From Parietichytrium sp. I65-24A (Eukaryota; Sar; Bigyra; Thraustochytrida; Thraustochytriidae): 64,000 nt of DNA. Each line of letters starts with the position of its first letter. Positions within the stretch are counted from its first letter, which is position 1. The stretch covers positions 62,001-126,000 of the forward strand of contig BLSF01000042.1 of the NCBI GenBank assembly GCA_012862575.1, given 5' to 3'. Of the stretch, positions 20,610-32,400 are shown one piece after another. Below the pieces are notes generated by a model. It saw nothing but the letters and a program-made list of their open reading frames with translations. It was not told the origin of the DNA and searched no databases. A program made the position numbers and the translations under genes.

Positions 20610-22088
20610 ATGGTGGCTGTCGCCGTGGAAGGTCCGGGGCCCTTCAGGCTCGTGGAACAAGATGTCGACGATTTGGTGGATACTGTCTGGCAGCGTGAAA
20701 AATTGTCCAGTCCAACATCGAGAAGCAAATTCTCCGATGAGGAAATGCTCGCCGCCTATGGTATGGCTTCATCAGCAGACGCAACGCGGCGGCGGCATGC
20801 GATGGAGGATATGGAAAAGCAACTGAATGACTCAATGAACGCTCGCGTGCCTCAGGAGGTAGCATTTCGCGAGCCCAAAGGGAATATTGCCTCCAGGTTG
20901 TTGAAATGTATCGCGAACGCGAGCATACCGGCGGTGGTCGTGCGAGCTGCACTAGTCGCAGTTTTCGGCAGCGATGGGGAAAAGAAGGCACTGCTAAAGG
21001 TGAAGCACGTCTCTGCTTTAGGAAGATTGATGGAGCTTCGCGCAATTCAACTTGCGTCTGCCTGGGAGGTATGGCGCAGTCAGCGCGAGGGGAAGAGTAT
21101 CGCCGAATCTTGTGCCCTCAGGACGCGACAGCTCGCGGCTGCATTTGCGCTGGATATGTTCCTTGGGGCGTGCGTGGGACTCGTCGTGGCCTGGTATCGG
21201 AGGGAGTTTGGCGACGCGCTTTACGAGACATTAGGGTTCGTACTGCAATCGGAAAATATGGAAAGTTTTGTGCTGTGGGTAATGGGCCATCACGCCCCTC
21301 TCGGGTTCAAGCTTAATCGCGACTTGGACGCTGTCCTTGGAGAGACAGTCTTACTCATCATTCGAGCCTGGCATCTCGTCACAGCTCAGTTTGCGCCGTT
21401 TGCGCCAATGCTCCTTGGCGTCGCCGGGTTTTTGGCTATGTTTGGTGGAGGCTTTACATTTTTACTTGCGCTCTGGTGCGACGCGACACTCCTTGTCACA
21501 CTCCACGTGCACATTTGTTACAATTTTTTTGCAGGACTCCATAGATTTCAAATGTCCACACTTTCCACGTGCTGGCTTCTTATTCGAGGAAAGAAGAGGA
21601 ACGTGTTGCGCCAGCGCGTAGACACGGGCCATTTCGACACTAGCGAGCTAATGCTTGGCTCGGTGGCGTTCATCATGGCAGCATTTATTTTGCAGACAAC
21701 GCTTGCATACTATGCGATGTTTGCCATTTTATGGTCAGCTGTACTTATTTTCTACTCGTGCCTATATGTGTTGCTCAAGTGGATTCCTTGTTTTCCAGTG
21801 GTTTTATTGTATGAAATTTACGAGAATCCCAGAAGGTACCCTGATGGAGTCAAACTAAAAACGCTGACCACATCGAACTCCGCGACACCGAGTGAAAAGG
21901 TGGTCCTTGTTGCCCAGTACCTCACTTTCCAGCGAGTCTTGCTCAGCTGGGTGGGGCTCGTCAGCAAGCTGTTTCATGGGCGCTTTTCCAATCTCGATGA
22001 GCCGCTGATAAAACTGATCGTGTTTGGAAAACCGGTGCGCTTCATTCGTTTGCGGGCTGAAGAAAGCCCAAGCCACCCCAAAGACTAA
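20610..22088 (+). CDS. PIGQ: PIG-Q/GPI1 subunit of GPI-GlcNAc transferase
   Basis: This 492-residue intronless gene starts at the ATG at 20610. The N-terminal ~165 residues are soluble and basic; five or six membrane segments follow. The family signature is visible. HAPLGFKLNRDLDAVLGE (about 231-248) corresponds to the WPAGLKLN...LG motif of Gpi1/PIG-Q. FDTSELMLGSVAF...TLAYYAMF (about 337-370) corresponds to the conserved LLLGT...T...YY segment. By family knowledge it is part of the ER-membrane complex with PIG-A that adds GlcNAc to phosphatidylinositol, the first step of GPI-anchor synthesis. The other complex subunits are not nearby. It is convergent with the bZIP gene, 383 nt apart. Confidence 0.85.
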   Translation: MVAVAVEGPGPFRLVEQDVDDLVDTVWQREKLSSPTSRSKFSDEEMLAAYGMASSADATRRRHAMEDMEKQLNDSMNARVPQEVAFREPKGNIASRLLKCIANASIPAVVVRAALVAVFGSDGEKKALLKVKHVSALGRLMELRAIQLASAWEVWRSQREGKSIAESCALRTRQLAAAFALDMFLGACVGLVVAWYRREFGDALYETLGFVLQSENMESFVLWVMGHHAPLGFKLNRDLDAVLGETVLLIIRAWHLVTAQFAPFAPMLLGVAGFLAMFGGGFTFLLALWCDATLLVTLHVHICYNFFAGLHRFQMSTLSTCWLLIRGKKRNVLRQRVDTGHFDTSELMLGSVAFIMAAFILQTTLAYYAMFAILWSAVLIFYSCLYVLLKWIPCFPVVLLYEIYENPRRYPDGVKLKTLTTSNSATPSEKVVLVAQYLTFQRVLLSWVGLVSKLFHGRFSNLDEPLIKLIVFGKPVRFIRLRAEESPSHPKD

Positions 22089-22471
22089 AAAGGCTTTCTA
22101 CTCGCCAACGTTCTTGTACATAACCTGTCCGGTCAGAGAAGAACCGTAACTTTGGGTACACGTGCTTAGTGGAAACCTGATCCGCGCAGAGTATCCACAA
22201 GTTGAGCCAAAAGTGTTGAATTTGAGTCTTGCAAAAACCTGGTCTGTGGCTACGGCGGCGAAAGGTTGAGTGAGAGGGTTGCGAATTATTACCTTCGTCT
22301 GCAATGCAATGAGATGTCTATAGTTGACAGTGAATGAATGACCCAAAGTCAGAAAAGAACACAATTTTAAGTATATCTCTTTATATCATTTCCAAATTCA
22401 AAATATGTATATATGCTGTGCCGCCACACTCGCCACTCGAGTAGTGGTACGGCCCTCTTCGTCAGCGGAAC
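22089..22471. other. Convergent 3' intergenic region
   Basis: A 383-nt tail-to-tail gap, AT-rich towards 22370-22410 (possible poly(A) region). No gene seen. Confidence 0.5.
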
Positions 22472-24447
22472 TTAACTTTTCACTGTCACTGCACGCCTTG
22501 CCACGACCCTCGGAAGAATCTGCTTGCGAAAGTGAAGATCCAACACGCCAACAAATGGCTCCGCGAGAGTTCCATCCGCCGAGACATTTGGAAGCCGGTC
22601 CTTACTTAAATTTTTAAAGATTGGGTCTCCGATCGGGAATGATCCGATCATAGCTGCGTCGCAACATGATTTATCCTGAATGTCGCTCCACGCAACATGC
22701 CCTATAAGCAAGGGGGATGAAAGGGTATCCTTGCCCGCTTGGTCCCAAACTTGCTGGTTCTCAGAATTACTAAAACCTGAGGTCTGAACGTTAACAAAAC
22801 TGGTCGTGCAATAATCCTCCTTGTACTTGACCGAGTCGCCGATTGCCATGATCTGGTGCGGGAAAATGTCCATCTTTTTGGAGCCAGCCACGTAAACAGC
22901 TTCTTTACCTTCTGATTGCTTACAATCAGTCACACGAAATGCTTTAAGCCGCTCCAGCGAGGTGTCCCCCCCCTCCGTCCCAAAGCCAAGCTGCTCAAAC
23001 ATGTCCTCCAAGGAAATGTCCGTGGATTTCTGCCCATACAGCTCTCCGGCGACATAGTCCATGTATTTACCATCAACAAAAATTTGCTTTCCAGCAGCAT
23101 CTAGCTCCTCAGCAGTAAGGTCCACGCTCGTGCAGAGCAGGCTGATGTTTAGTCGGTGGGCTTCACTCGGGTGCACGCCTTCTGGAAGATACTGGTACCG
23201 AAAGTCCATGATCCGATTACCCACAAACACCTGTTTGCCCCTTGACCAGGTCGCCGCGGTGTACGCCAGGCTCACCATCTCGTTGAGAGCGCTGTCAGCT
23301 TTAACCGAAATAGCTCGGTATCTCTCCTCTACCGAGGGCCCATCGTTCCCAAGCCGGATGATATCCGTGACGAGATTCCGATGCCTTTCTACCTCCCTAC
23401 GCAGTAAACTGTTCTCGAGGGCCAGCTCTCCATCGCTCTTGGAGCGAAGAACCTGAAGCTCGTGCTGAAGTTCAGCCATGCGCGAGAGGAGCAAAGCACG
23501 CTCGGTCTCAAGAGCCATGGTCTTTGAAGACAGATCCTCCTTTTCTCGTTTGCGCTTCTGGCGGTATCTTCTGCACTTGGCCGCATTGCCGGTGTCAGTT
23601 TCGTTGGTGTCCGCATCGCTGCTGCTCTCCACTTTGAGCTGCCTTGGCACCAGACTTTCCGCCGACTTACTGCGAGCATGCATGGCCTTCACCGGTGGAC
23701 TGTAGACCATCGAATTTGATGGCAAGCTTCCAACCAACCCGCCATTGCTTGCAGGTACTGCAACAGGATGGGTTGTCCGTCTGGCGCCGAGAGGCTGTAC
23801 AGATTGTCTCGTACTCTTTTGATGCGAAGCAGGTGCCACAGGCTGATGCACGGGCTGGTGCTGGTGCTGATGTTGGTGCGATCCGGGTGAGTCGACCTCG
23901 TCATCGTCGTCATCAGCATCGTGGGCATCATTTTCCTCCATCATGCTTGCAAACTCGGGGCCTTGCCGTGCTCGAAATTGTTGCTGTACCTGCTCAAGAG
24001 ACGCTCCTGACGGGGGCGGCGCATTATTTGCCATGTTTACTGCATAAGGCTGGTTGGCAATCTGACCTGGGTAAAGCATTTGCCCATACCCGTACTGCGG
24101 CGCGATCTGACCAGTGTTCCAATGATACAAGAGCACCCTTTGGTCCTGTTGCTGGTGCATGATCAATTGCTGTTGCTGCTGCTGTTGCTGTTGCTGAATT
24201 TGTATCTGTTGTTCATGTTGGTGGAGAGTGAACGCTTGTTTGCTAACGCTCCGCTCCTGGAGCGCCTGAATGGCTTCATTCTGTGCCTGGTTTTCCTCCG
24301 AGTGTTCACCTATTGTATTTGCCGGTCCTTGCATTGTATAGCTCAGACGCTGTGTGTTACTAACCAGTGACTGGCCCTGCCGCAAAGGGGGGCCACCACT
24401 ATTTTTTACTTCACTAACAGAATCTCTTGTGCTACACGGCTCATTGT
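22472..24447 (-). CDS. Q/H-rich bZIP transcription factor (5' end uncertain)
   Basis: The body of the gene is one open frame. The bZIP is canonical: N-x7-R-x9-L-x6-L-x6-L-x6-L, with basic region NAAKCRRYRQKRK and Leu heptads that continue into a long coiled coil. The N-terminal part holds a glutamine run coded by CAG/CAA (about 24170-24215), an acidic Asp run and a Gln-His-Pro stretch, typical of an activation region. About 280 residues follow the zipper and match no domain I know. The start is unsettled. The frame itself has ATGs at 24535 and 24532, but a good acceptor (TTTCCCGCAG before 24447) pairs in phase with a GTAAGT donor at 24637, implying an upstream exon. It should bind DNA as a dimer in the nucleus; targets are unknown. 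Confidence 0.82.
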
Positions 24448-24583
24448 CTGCGGGAAAGCGTTGCACACGTTGTTTTTTCACATCAGTCAGCCGCCCGTCT
24501 TTTCCTCTCCACACCATTCGCGTCCCACCCATCATCTCCCCTCCCCGCACTCCTCATTCACCCACCCAAACAACCAACCAATC

Positions 24584-24630
24584 CAAAATGCAAAATGCGA
24601 AATGCAAAATGCGAAATGCGAAATGCACAA
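24584..24630. repeat. AAATGC(A/G) heptad-like repeat
   Basis: Six degenerate copies of AAATGCAA/AAATGCG. Related copies recur at 25180-25207. It lies within the putative bZIP intron. Confidence 0.8.
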
Positions 24631-24637
24631 AACTTAC

Positions 24638-24956
24638 CCCGGCAACCTTCCGCGGGAGGGCAGAACGCCGGCGGCCTCCACGACGAGGTGGGCCGCGTGC
24701 CCGGCGTGTCGCTGGGCGCTTTGGGGTCCACCACTTTGCAGACCGGGAGCTTCGCGCCCCTGCGTATGACCCTCCTCCTCTTGAACCCGAGCTCTCCGAA
24801 AGTACCGCGCAAGTCGCAGAGCACCTCCGTCTTCCCGGCGCCTCCTCCGGCGAGCCTTGCTCTCTTCTCTCTTCTCTCCTCCGCGTACACCGCGTACGTC
24901 CCCGCGTACGTTCTTCGCCACGCGCGGCTGGTTCCGGATGGTTCCTGAATGACCCG
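24638..24956 (-). CDS. Possible 5' exon of the bZIP gene (or chance GC-rich ORF)
   Basis: A GC-rich block is open on the minus strand. It ends at a GTAAGT donor (first intron base 24637) with one leftover nucleotide, which matches the phase needed by the acceptor before 24447 (intron 190 nt). The frame reads GGGAGKT, then a basic stretch and a Pro/Cys-rich end. It contains no Met, so a further upstream exon would be needed. Base composition differs from both flanks. Transcript data would decide; I hold it as tentative. Confidence 0.3.
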
Positions 24957-25017
24957 CAAATTGGGTGCGATTCCAGAGCCACGGCGTGCTTCTAATTTTG
25001 GACCCTACAACCTGACC

Positions 25018-25051
25018 TTTTGTTTGTCTGTTTGTTTGTTTGTTTGTTTGG
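25018..25051. repeat. (TTTG)n microsatellite
   Basis: TTTGTTTG units with one TCTG interruption. Confidence 0.9.
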
Positions 25052-27868
25052 CTGGCTCCGTTTTTAGCCCTCTCAAAAACAATAAAAACAATGTGGTGGT
25101 TCCTGAATCACACAAGTCCTGAATCGTGAATCCTGACTCCTGACTCCTGAATGCTCCTCTCTCCTGACAAACCCGGAAACGCAAATGCAAAAGGCGAAAT
25201 GCAAATGCACGCGCCCTCTTACCGCAGCGCTACCGCCTCCGACACTAGGACTCCCCCAAATGACTGAGAGAGAGTTCGAGTTTCTAGTTTCGAGTGTGAG
25301 TGAGCGAGTTAGTGAGAGAGTGTGAGAGAGAGACGCACACCTGGTACTGAGAGCGCTAGCGAATGAATGGGTGCTACGTAGCCCTAGGAGCTAGCTCTAT
25401 AGAAGCTGGTAGCTGGAGTTGCTGGGTGTTGTTTGAAGTGGTTGAGTTGGTGGTTTTTTCTTGCAAAAGTTGGCGGGAATTGCGGCCAAGATGGCGGTCG
25501 AGATATCGAGATGTAGAGCCGCGCGAAGAGGACCGAGATGGGCCGCCCGATGCTGGCTGCTGCCGCGCGAAGAGATGTGCTCTCGCGGCGAGTGACGGCA
25601 GAAGATGGCCGCCTTGGCTGATCGCTGGCTTGCAAACTGGCTTGTTGTTGCGTGGATGGAAGGACGCACGGACGGGCTCTCGCGTGAGAGAATGGTCCGC
25701 GTGGCGTCTGCGGTTGGCGAATGCCGGTCAAGTGCCTCGCACCACGTTGTGTCGCTGTCGCTGTCGCAGTCGCAGTCGAGGTGCGAGGTTGGCGTCGCGA
25801 TGGGAATGGGCGTCGTCGATGAAGGCTTTATGATGCCTGCCTGAGCACTTCTTTTGAAGGTCTGGAAAGTGTCTGGATCAAGAGATTCGCCGGCCACTGT
25901 TCACTTGCGCTCGCGAAAGACTCCAGTACGAGTCTCCAGCGCTCTCTAGGGGGATGCAAACTTTGCAAAGCTGGCAATCGCTTCGATGAAAGACAGCGTT
26001 GCTGCAAGTGTGGCACTCCCACCTGAAGCTATTCCACAAGCGAAAGTTGAGGCTGGAAGGGCAACCCAACGTTGCTTCGGGATTTACACTTGCGGCACCG
26101 CCGCACTCTCCTTCCTTACACACTCGCCACTACGCTCGCCTCGGAAAACCCTACGGTCCGAGATGGGTGTTCGTAGAGCAGCGAGATGTCACAAGTGACT
26201 CACACAAAAGGCACACGTGCGTGACCGCGTAATGCCTTGCGTGACCTCGACCTTTCGATGGACAAACACAACAAACACGATACTCGCACTGCCTCAGCTC
26301 TGTCTCACTGTCTCGCCTTCTCACGAGGAGCGGGTGCTGAAAATGGGACGAGGAATCCTGCACTCGAAAGGTGGGAAGTCTCCACGCGATTACCTGACGG
26401 ATAGATAGGCCAGGTACTGCTTACTGAGTACGAGTACGTGAAAGCGGTAGGAGACAGACACTCTTGCGATGGTGTCGATCGACGCTGGGGTTGTACCGGC
26501 AAGTGTGCAAATCCTGGACCTCTGCAAATGGCCAATGGCGAAGAATGGACGAGCAAAGAACTCGAGCAAGTCTGCAAGATCTGAATCCCGCAAATGCTGC
26601 AAATGCTGCAAATGTTGCTAGTGCTAAAGTGAAGGCGAGCGAAAAAAAGGGAAACAAGAAAAAAGAGTGTCGCGCGCGGACTTGTCTCTGCTTCTTTCTC
26701 TCTCTCCTGCCTGTCTGCCGATTTCTTCCGGAAGAAATTTCCCACTAATCGACTGCTGGCAACCGCTGATGGTCAAAAAGTCGCGAACAAACAAACAAAC
26801 TTTTCTCTCCCCACCGACGTCGTCTGCCCCCACACAGCCACCGGGAGAAAGCAGGACTCGAGTTTGAATACTATCGCGTGCCTTAGCCGATACTAGCTGC
26901 TGTTGATGAATAGATTTCGTTCACACGCGCAGCTCTCCCTCACTACAATGTGACGAGCTTTCTTCTCACGGGTCGATTATCAGCTGGTAGATAAGTCTAC
27001 TGCGAGTGATTCAGCACTAACTTTCGCACTAGTGAAGTCGGTATAGTTATCGCTAGTGATAGGCACGTGAGAGATGCAGTGCTTCGCACTGGTGGGAAAA
27101 CCAAGTGCAAATTCCGATAGTCGTATCTACCAGATTGTTAATCCGCGGAAATGTATTCAGTGACAACCACTCACAAAGGATGTACAATCAAGCAGCCCTC
27201 CTCCCAGCCTTACCAGTACAGTAACTACCAACAAAATGTAGGGCCTTGAGAACTCCCACGCCTCGAACAGCCCTCCTCACAAAAGAAAAGTCTCACAAAC
27301 GTGCGCTGCTTGAAGGGCCTATCAGGTCCTACGCAACGTTTCCGAGCTGAACCACTTTCCACCTCCGTTAGTAGTCAGCTTTTCTCGATAGTAGTTCGGG
27401 GTGCCTCTTACCGATATTGCCCGCTACTAGCGGAACTTGTAAAGCCCGAAGGGAGTCTGAACCGCCCCTGTGTCACAAGACCGGAGGGAAAACCACCAAC
27501 TTTGAACTTCCGAACGTGTGCGTAAGTTCCGGTACACTTGCAAGCTTACAGGAAGGAAGCCGAGTCCTATTGTCTAAACGCAGAAGGTATGTGGCGGTTA
27601 CAAGCCGAAGGTTGGAAGCAATCGTCCCACGAGATGGAGAATGGAGGGAGTTGGTAAGGTCACGCAACCGATTAAATTTGAAGATTGCGTATGCCAACGG
27701 ATGAGGCGGTTGGGTGCTTGGGGCACGGCAACTCAGAAGAAAAGTCCCAACTCGATTGGAGCTTCACAACTCGCTTTTGGGTTGTACTTAACGACAATCT
27801 CAGTGTCTTCACCAGGAGGCTGTCAACGAGTTGGTTCAATCCGATGGTTGGCGTTGGCAGACCGCAGC

Positions 27869-27885
27869 GTACTCACGGTCAGTAC
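27869..27885. repeat. Dispersed GTAC inverted-repeat motif
   Basis: GTACTCACGGTCAGTAC, one mismatch from the copies at 6452-6468 and (inverted) 55916-55932. Confidence 0.75.
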
Positions 27886-29599
27886 GGAAATGCTAACGAT
27901 GCAGGTATCTTGGGCCCACCGGACTGAATATCTTCGGTAAGGCGAGTGCAAAGCCCTGGTTGGCGAACTCAGTGGCCTCCACGCAAATCAGTATCCGTAA
28001 CGCCACGAGCAACCTTGGCTGTCTGACGCGTCGTCCTTTTGCACTTGTCGCAAACCTGCTTCTCTTAGTTGCCGCAGATCCGATTCGTTGGGCAACGCAG
28101 TGCAAAGAAGTTTTTGAAAGACTGCGCAGAGTGGCACTTGGATGAAATGTACCACGGTGCAAAGTGAACCAAGCTTTCTTCAAAGCTAGATCCCGCCGCA
28201 GCACAGTGATGGGCGGAATGAGAAGGGTTTTTTGACACGTTCCGCGCAGAGCAGCTTGATGAAGGCACGAAGATTCTGAATTCTGAAACGATGAAAGACC
28301 AAGTGTCCGGATCAGAGAAGATTAGTTGGAAGACGAGCCCGTGAGCAGCAATGCCCAACCCCAAACGATATGTTCAAACACCAAGGTGATGAACAGGGAT
28401 GCCGACGCAGGCACGCGCCAGGCCAGAGAACCTTTGGTCGTTGCGGCGAGGCCCGCGCAAATCAGCACGACTGCCGTTGTTCGGTGACTGTCCGTCCAGT
28501 TGGCGCATGGAGTACACTCCCCAACTCTGGCTGTCCTTTTTCGCCCCTCTCCCCTGCAAGATTTTCGATGGATCCAGCGAGAGTTTCCTAGCAAGACCTA
28601 CCAGCTGAAATGGAGCTTGGAAACATGGACGAGTGGACGGGGAACCATGTTCGTGATGGTTTTTGTTCTCTTTGCAATCCTTTTTCCAGCAGTGAATGGA
28701 CAAAGACAGTGATTGAATACCTCGGCTTGGATAACTGCTGCTTACCACGGAGCAATTGGACGATTTCACAATCATTGGCCTGCAAAAGACACTATGTTTT
28801 TCCACATTCACGCGGCGAAATACATTTTCAACTCGCTATCACTGTTCGCCAGTAGATGGTAGCGTTTTGTGCGACATGTTCCCAGAGGCCACTGTACTGT
28901 AACTGGTACCCGGCGTCCTAGTATGCTTCTGCATGTGAATCGTTCTACCCCGGCATGGTCAAGTCCTACCAGTCCAGTTCTCGACAGCCTCCAGTATACA
29001 GCGACGAGCATACAAATTTAGTCGTGTTGTGATTCCAACCTGCCGAGATCTTGACCTCATCAATGAACGCATTGAAAGAGTTGCGCATTTCGTTATACTG
29101 CTCAGATGTTTTTATCCAACGTGCAGTGACTTGAACATTTTGGGTGTAAAGTTGTACAATTCGAAACGCAGCACAGTGGATATAGACAGGGTAAATCCTC
29201 AGAGTTCAGAAAGTGATAAGAAAAAATTAACAGCAAATTAAATTTTCTGTGCTGGTCTATACATTTGCTGCTCTGGGTCTCCCTAATATCGCGCAACAGC
29301 ACGCAGAAGATTGCAGCAGAAGCCCTGAATCAGGCGAGCGAGTTTGAGAACCATTGCAGGCCAGTCTCTCTCTCTGTTGACTAGTGCGACCCGAAACTCC
29401 TGAATTCTGTTCAGTGAAATCAGAACGAGAAATCCTTTCAAACTATTTCTCAGCAACTCGACGGTGAACTCTTAGAAGGCAAGTCAACTTGAGCTGTTAA
29501 CCCACCAATGCCGTGGATCGTGAAGCGCTATTCACAAGTCAGACAAAGCAGCTTCATTTCGAAGGTCCCACTGCATCGCGAGTAGACTCTGTGAGTCTC

Positions 29600-29785
29600 G
29601 CATCGCTCATTGTCTATAGTGCAAACTGTGAGTCCATCGTCTTACAAAATCGCAAGTCTTTCCTTCTCATAAGGCTATAACATCATGCTGGGGCAAATCG
29701 TCCATCTCTGATTGGCTTGCATCGCTCATTTGACCTCATTTGACTGTGGTGTAAACTGTGAGTCCATCGTCTGACAAATCCCAAC
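29600..29785. repeat. Diverged direct duplication, ~119 bp apart
   Basis: GCATCGCTCAT followed by CAAACTGTGAGTCCATCGTC at 29600-29655 recurs at 29719-29780 with small changes and an insertion. Confidence 0.75.
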
Positions 29786-32266
29786 TCGTTCGATTCTGTA
29801 CAATCCACATTTTTTTGGACACACAGATGTTACCGAGTACCATAGTCCAATAGTAGCTGTCCCACTGCAATCCACTAAAAGTGGAGAGATTGACTACGCT
29901 TAGGCCTTGACTAGTTACTTCTATCTCGTGCACATACGCAGAAATGATCTAGCGTGAACGTTGGGACCGCCTAGGGGGCGAAACATTTACGGTTTAGTGT
30001 AGGAATTAGTATAAGACAATGGGTGTGAATTGGCGCGGAGTGCTGTGAACTTGTGTGTGAACGATTATAATTATGACTAAAAGAGTACTATTGCACTTTG
30101 ATGCTGCGGGGAAGTTGAGTGAACATGTGAGTTCCACAATGTCTTTTGATTGATTGATTGTTGATAGAGTCCTTCCCGCTCGGTTGATAATATAGAATCT
30201 TCATTTCACGTTCACGTTCATTGTATTCGAATAAAACGCCAAACAAGATGACCGCTTTCATTCAAGGCCCAGTGCAGGACCTGTCCTGAAGAATGGTGTG
30301 TGTGTATGTGTGAACTCACTCGAAGGATACTCATGTTTGGAAAGTGCGCGTTTCGAGATCAGTACTGACTCAGAACATGCGGACGGGAACATCGAATATT
30401 TGGAGCCATTCGTTGCCAGAGTCCCAGCAACTCGCAGAGATTTCATAGCCCGGTCCTGTCATTTCGTTGTGCTATATCGACTAATCTGTTCACACGCGTG
30501 TCTCGTTGTGCAACCAAATTTGCCAAATCATACCAGGCTGGCCCAAATGCTGGCAGACATGATTTTCTAACTTTCGAATCGCGAAAATGGCAGCTGAGTA
30601 GTACAGGAAAATTTTGCGAAACACAAACGTACGATTGGCCAGGCGACATTTTGTTGCGGCGATCCATCGATTTTTCCATGCACATGCTGTGCCGTGAACT
30701 CGAGTTGTGCAGCTTTTGTTGTACCGGTGGTGTACCTATTGCGGGAGTATTAAGTGAGGGGTACGAAGTGCACGATTCACGGTTCGAAAATGCATGGAAT
30801 AAGCTTTTAAAATAGTTTACAAGAAAGCTCGTGTGTGAAGAAGACCCTCCCTTACTTCATTGCATCAAGACGGAGTTGCACATAAAGATGCAGCGCCGTG
30901 AACTTGGCTTAGACAGATGCCAGCTTGCAGCATGATGAGCACAGATTGCGGAGCGGGTGAGGGGCACATGGTGCACCGTTCACGGCTTGCACGGCGCTAA
31001 TGAGGAGTTTACCACCGCTGTTCCGCGTCTGGTGCTTTGTGCTTTGTACATTGATGTTCAAGCCGGGTGCTTGGTGAGACTTATGTCCACCACGCTTTTT
31101 TCGCACATTGAAAGTTCCAAAGGCGTCCAGGGTTCTCCTTCAAGTCCACAGAGAAGATGATGCGAAGCCTCTCCGAGACTGATCGCTCGCCTCCTCACTG
31201 CTTAACATTCCTTTGAACGCTTGCGCAAGTTCTCGACAACTGAAAGTAAATTGCATTGACTTTTAGTTCTTCAGTTCTGATTGTTCTGAAAGGATGCACA
31301 ACGAGCCTTCGTATCGTGACCATCATGATCTCATGCAATACAAGGGGTGGCAAAAGTTATACTGGCAAGTATGAAAGTATGTAGGAGATCCCTCTGTCAT
31401 CCTCTGAGGAGCAAACATGAGCAAACTGAAGCTCCTCGCTACTCTCGCTAACTCGCTACAACTCGCTACTCTCGCTACCCTAACCCAAGTTTCGTTTCTC
31501 GTCACACTAGGCCCTTCGTGACGCGCTTTGAGCATCCCGTAAAAACTCCTAGAGCAATGAATAACATTAAGTTTGCATATAGGAATATTAAGACAGGCTG
31601 GCAATCTGTGCTGTTCTAGTCCACTACTATAGTAATTCTTACGCTTGAGCTGTTCGAACCTTATAACAAGATGATAGGTACATCCGGGGATCGTCTTTTA
31701 GCGTAAAATATAATACCTTGCATAGTGACTTGGAGGTTATTCTTACCTAAAGAGTGTACCTATAGTATTCATAGAACCTAACTGTACCCGCTCCGGTAGA
31801 CAGACTAATAAGACCTCAGTCTCAATCTTAAAGGTATCTATTCAGAAGAAGTAGTCCTACGGCACAATGTATACACCTTGCCAGCCACAACTCTAGTCCA
31901 ATCTGCGGTTAGCAGCGAGAGCAGGTCCTACCTATCACATTAAACGTCCCTCTAACGCCCGCCAACTACCACCTCCTTACTACCCCACAACCTACCCCAC
32001 CCACTACCACCCCTCTACCCTCCTCTCCTAACGCTTGAGTAGCACTCCTTACGATGACTTGGAAGTATTGGAATTACTGGAATCAGTCGAGAGCAGCGCC
32101 TAACCATGCCTACCCGCCCACTACCCTCAGCGGTAAGAGTAAACACCGCGGATGTGTGAGCGATAGACAGATACATAGATAGCAGATAGATAAACAGAAT
32201 AAACAGAATAGAAAGAAAGCGCTGTCTCACTAGCGAGGACCGTACCGGAGTGCACTAAGAGCAGTG

Positions 32267-32293
32267 ATTGAGAGAGAGAGAGAGAGAGAGAGA
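32267..32293. repeat. (GA)n microsatellite upstream of Sec61 gamma
   Basis: About 12 GA units. Further purine-rich sequence runs to the ATG at 32401, so it may be 5' UTR or core promoter. Confidence 0.9.
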
Positions 32294-32400
32294 AAGGAGA
32301 AGAAAGCGAGACAGTTTGTTGCGCGTACCACGAGAGAAGGGCGCGGACAGAGCGAAGAAAGAGAGATTTAGAGAGAGAGATTGAGAGAGGGAAAGGCAAG

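Larger units (their letters stand above)
24957..32400. other. Gene-poor divergent region of about 7.4 kb
   Basis: I find no supportable gene. Open frames are short, overlap on several strands and have compositional bias. The region holds TTTG repeats (25018-25051), purine- or pyrimidine-rich tracts, a Cys-patterned minus-strand frame (25878-26030), a GTAC inverted repeat (27869-27885), a ~60-bp near-direct duplication (29600-29785), a CCTACC-rich tract (31930-32030) and GA repeats before Sec61 gamma. The ATG frame at 25605-25844 (79 codons, good AAGATGGCC context) has no recognisable homology. I saw no tRNA, rRNA or transposase. Confidence 0.45.

Noticed and set aside
27641-28364. Possible transposase or zinc-ribbon remnant in overlapping frames
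   Set aside because: No catalytic motif, terminal repeat or consistent frame could be found on either strand.
31400-31500. CGCTACTCTCGCTAACTCGCTACAACTCGCTAC as a functional repeat
   Set aside because: Short degenerate runs without fixed unit; treated as low complexity.
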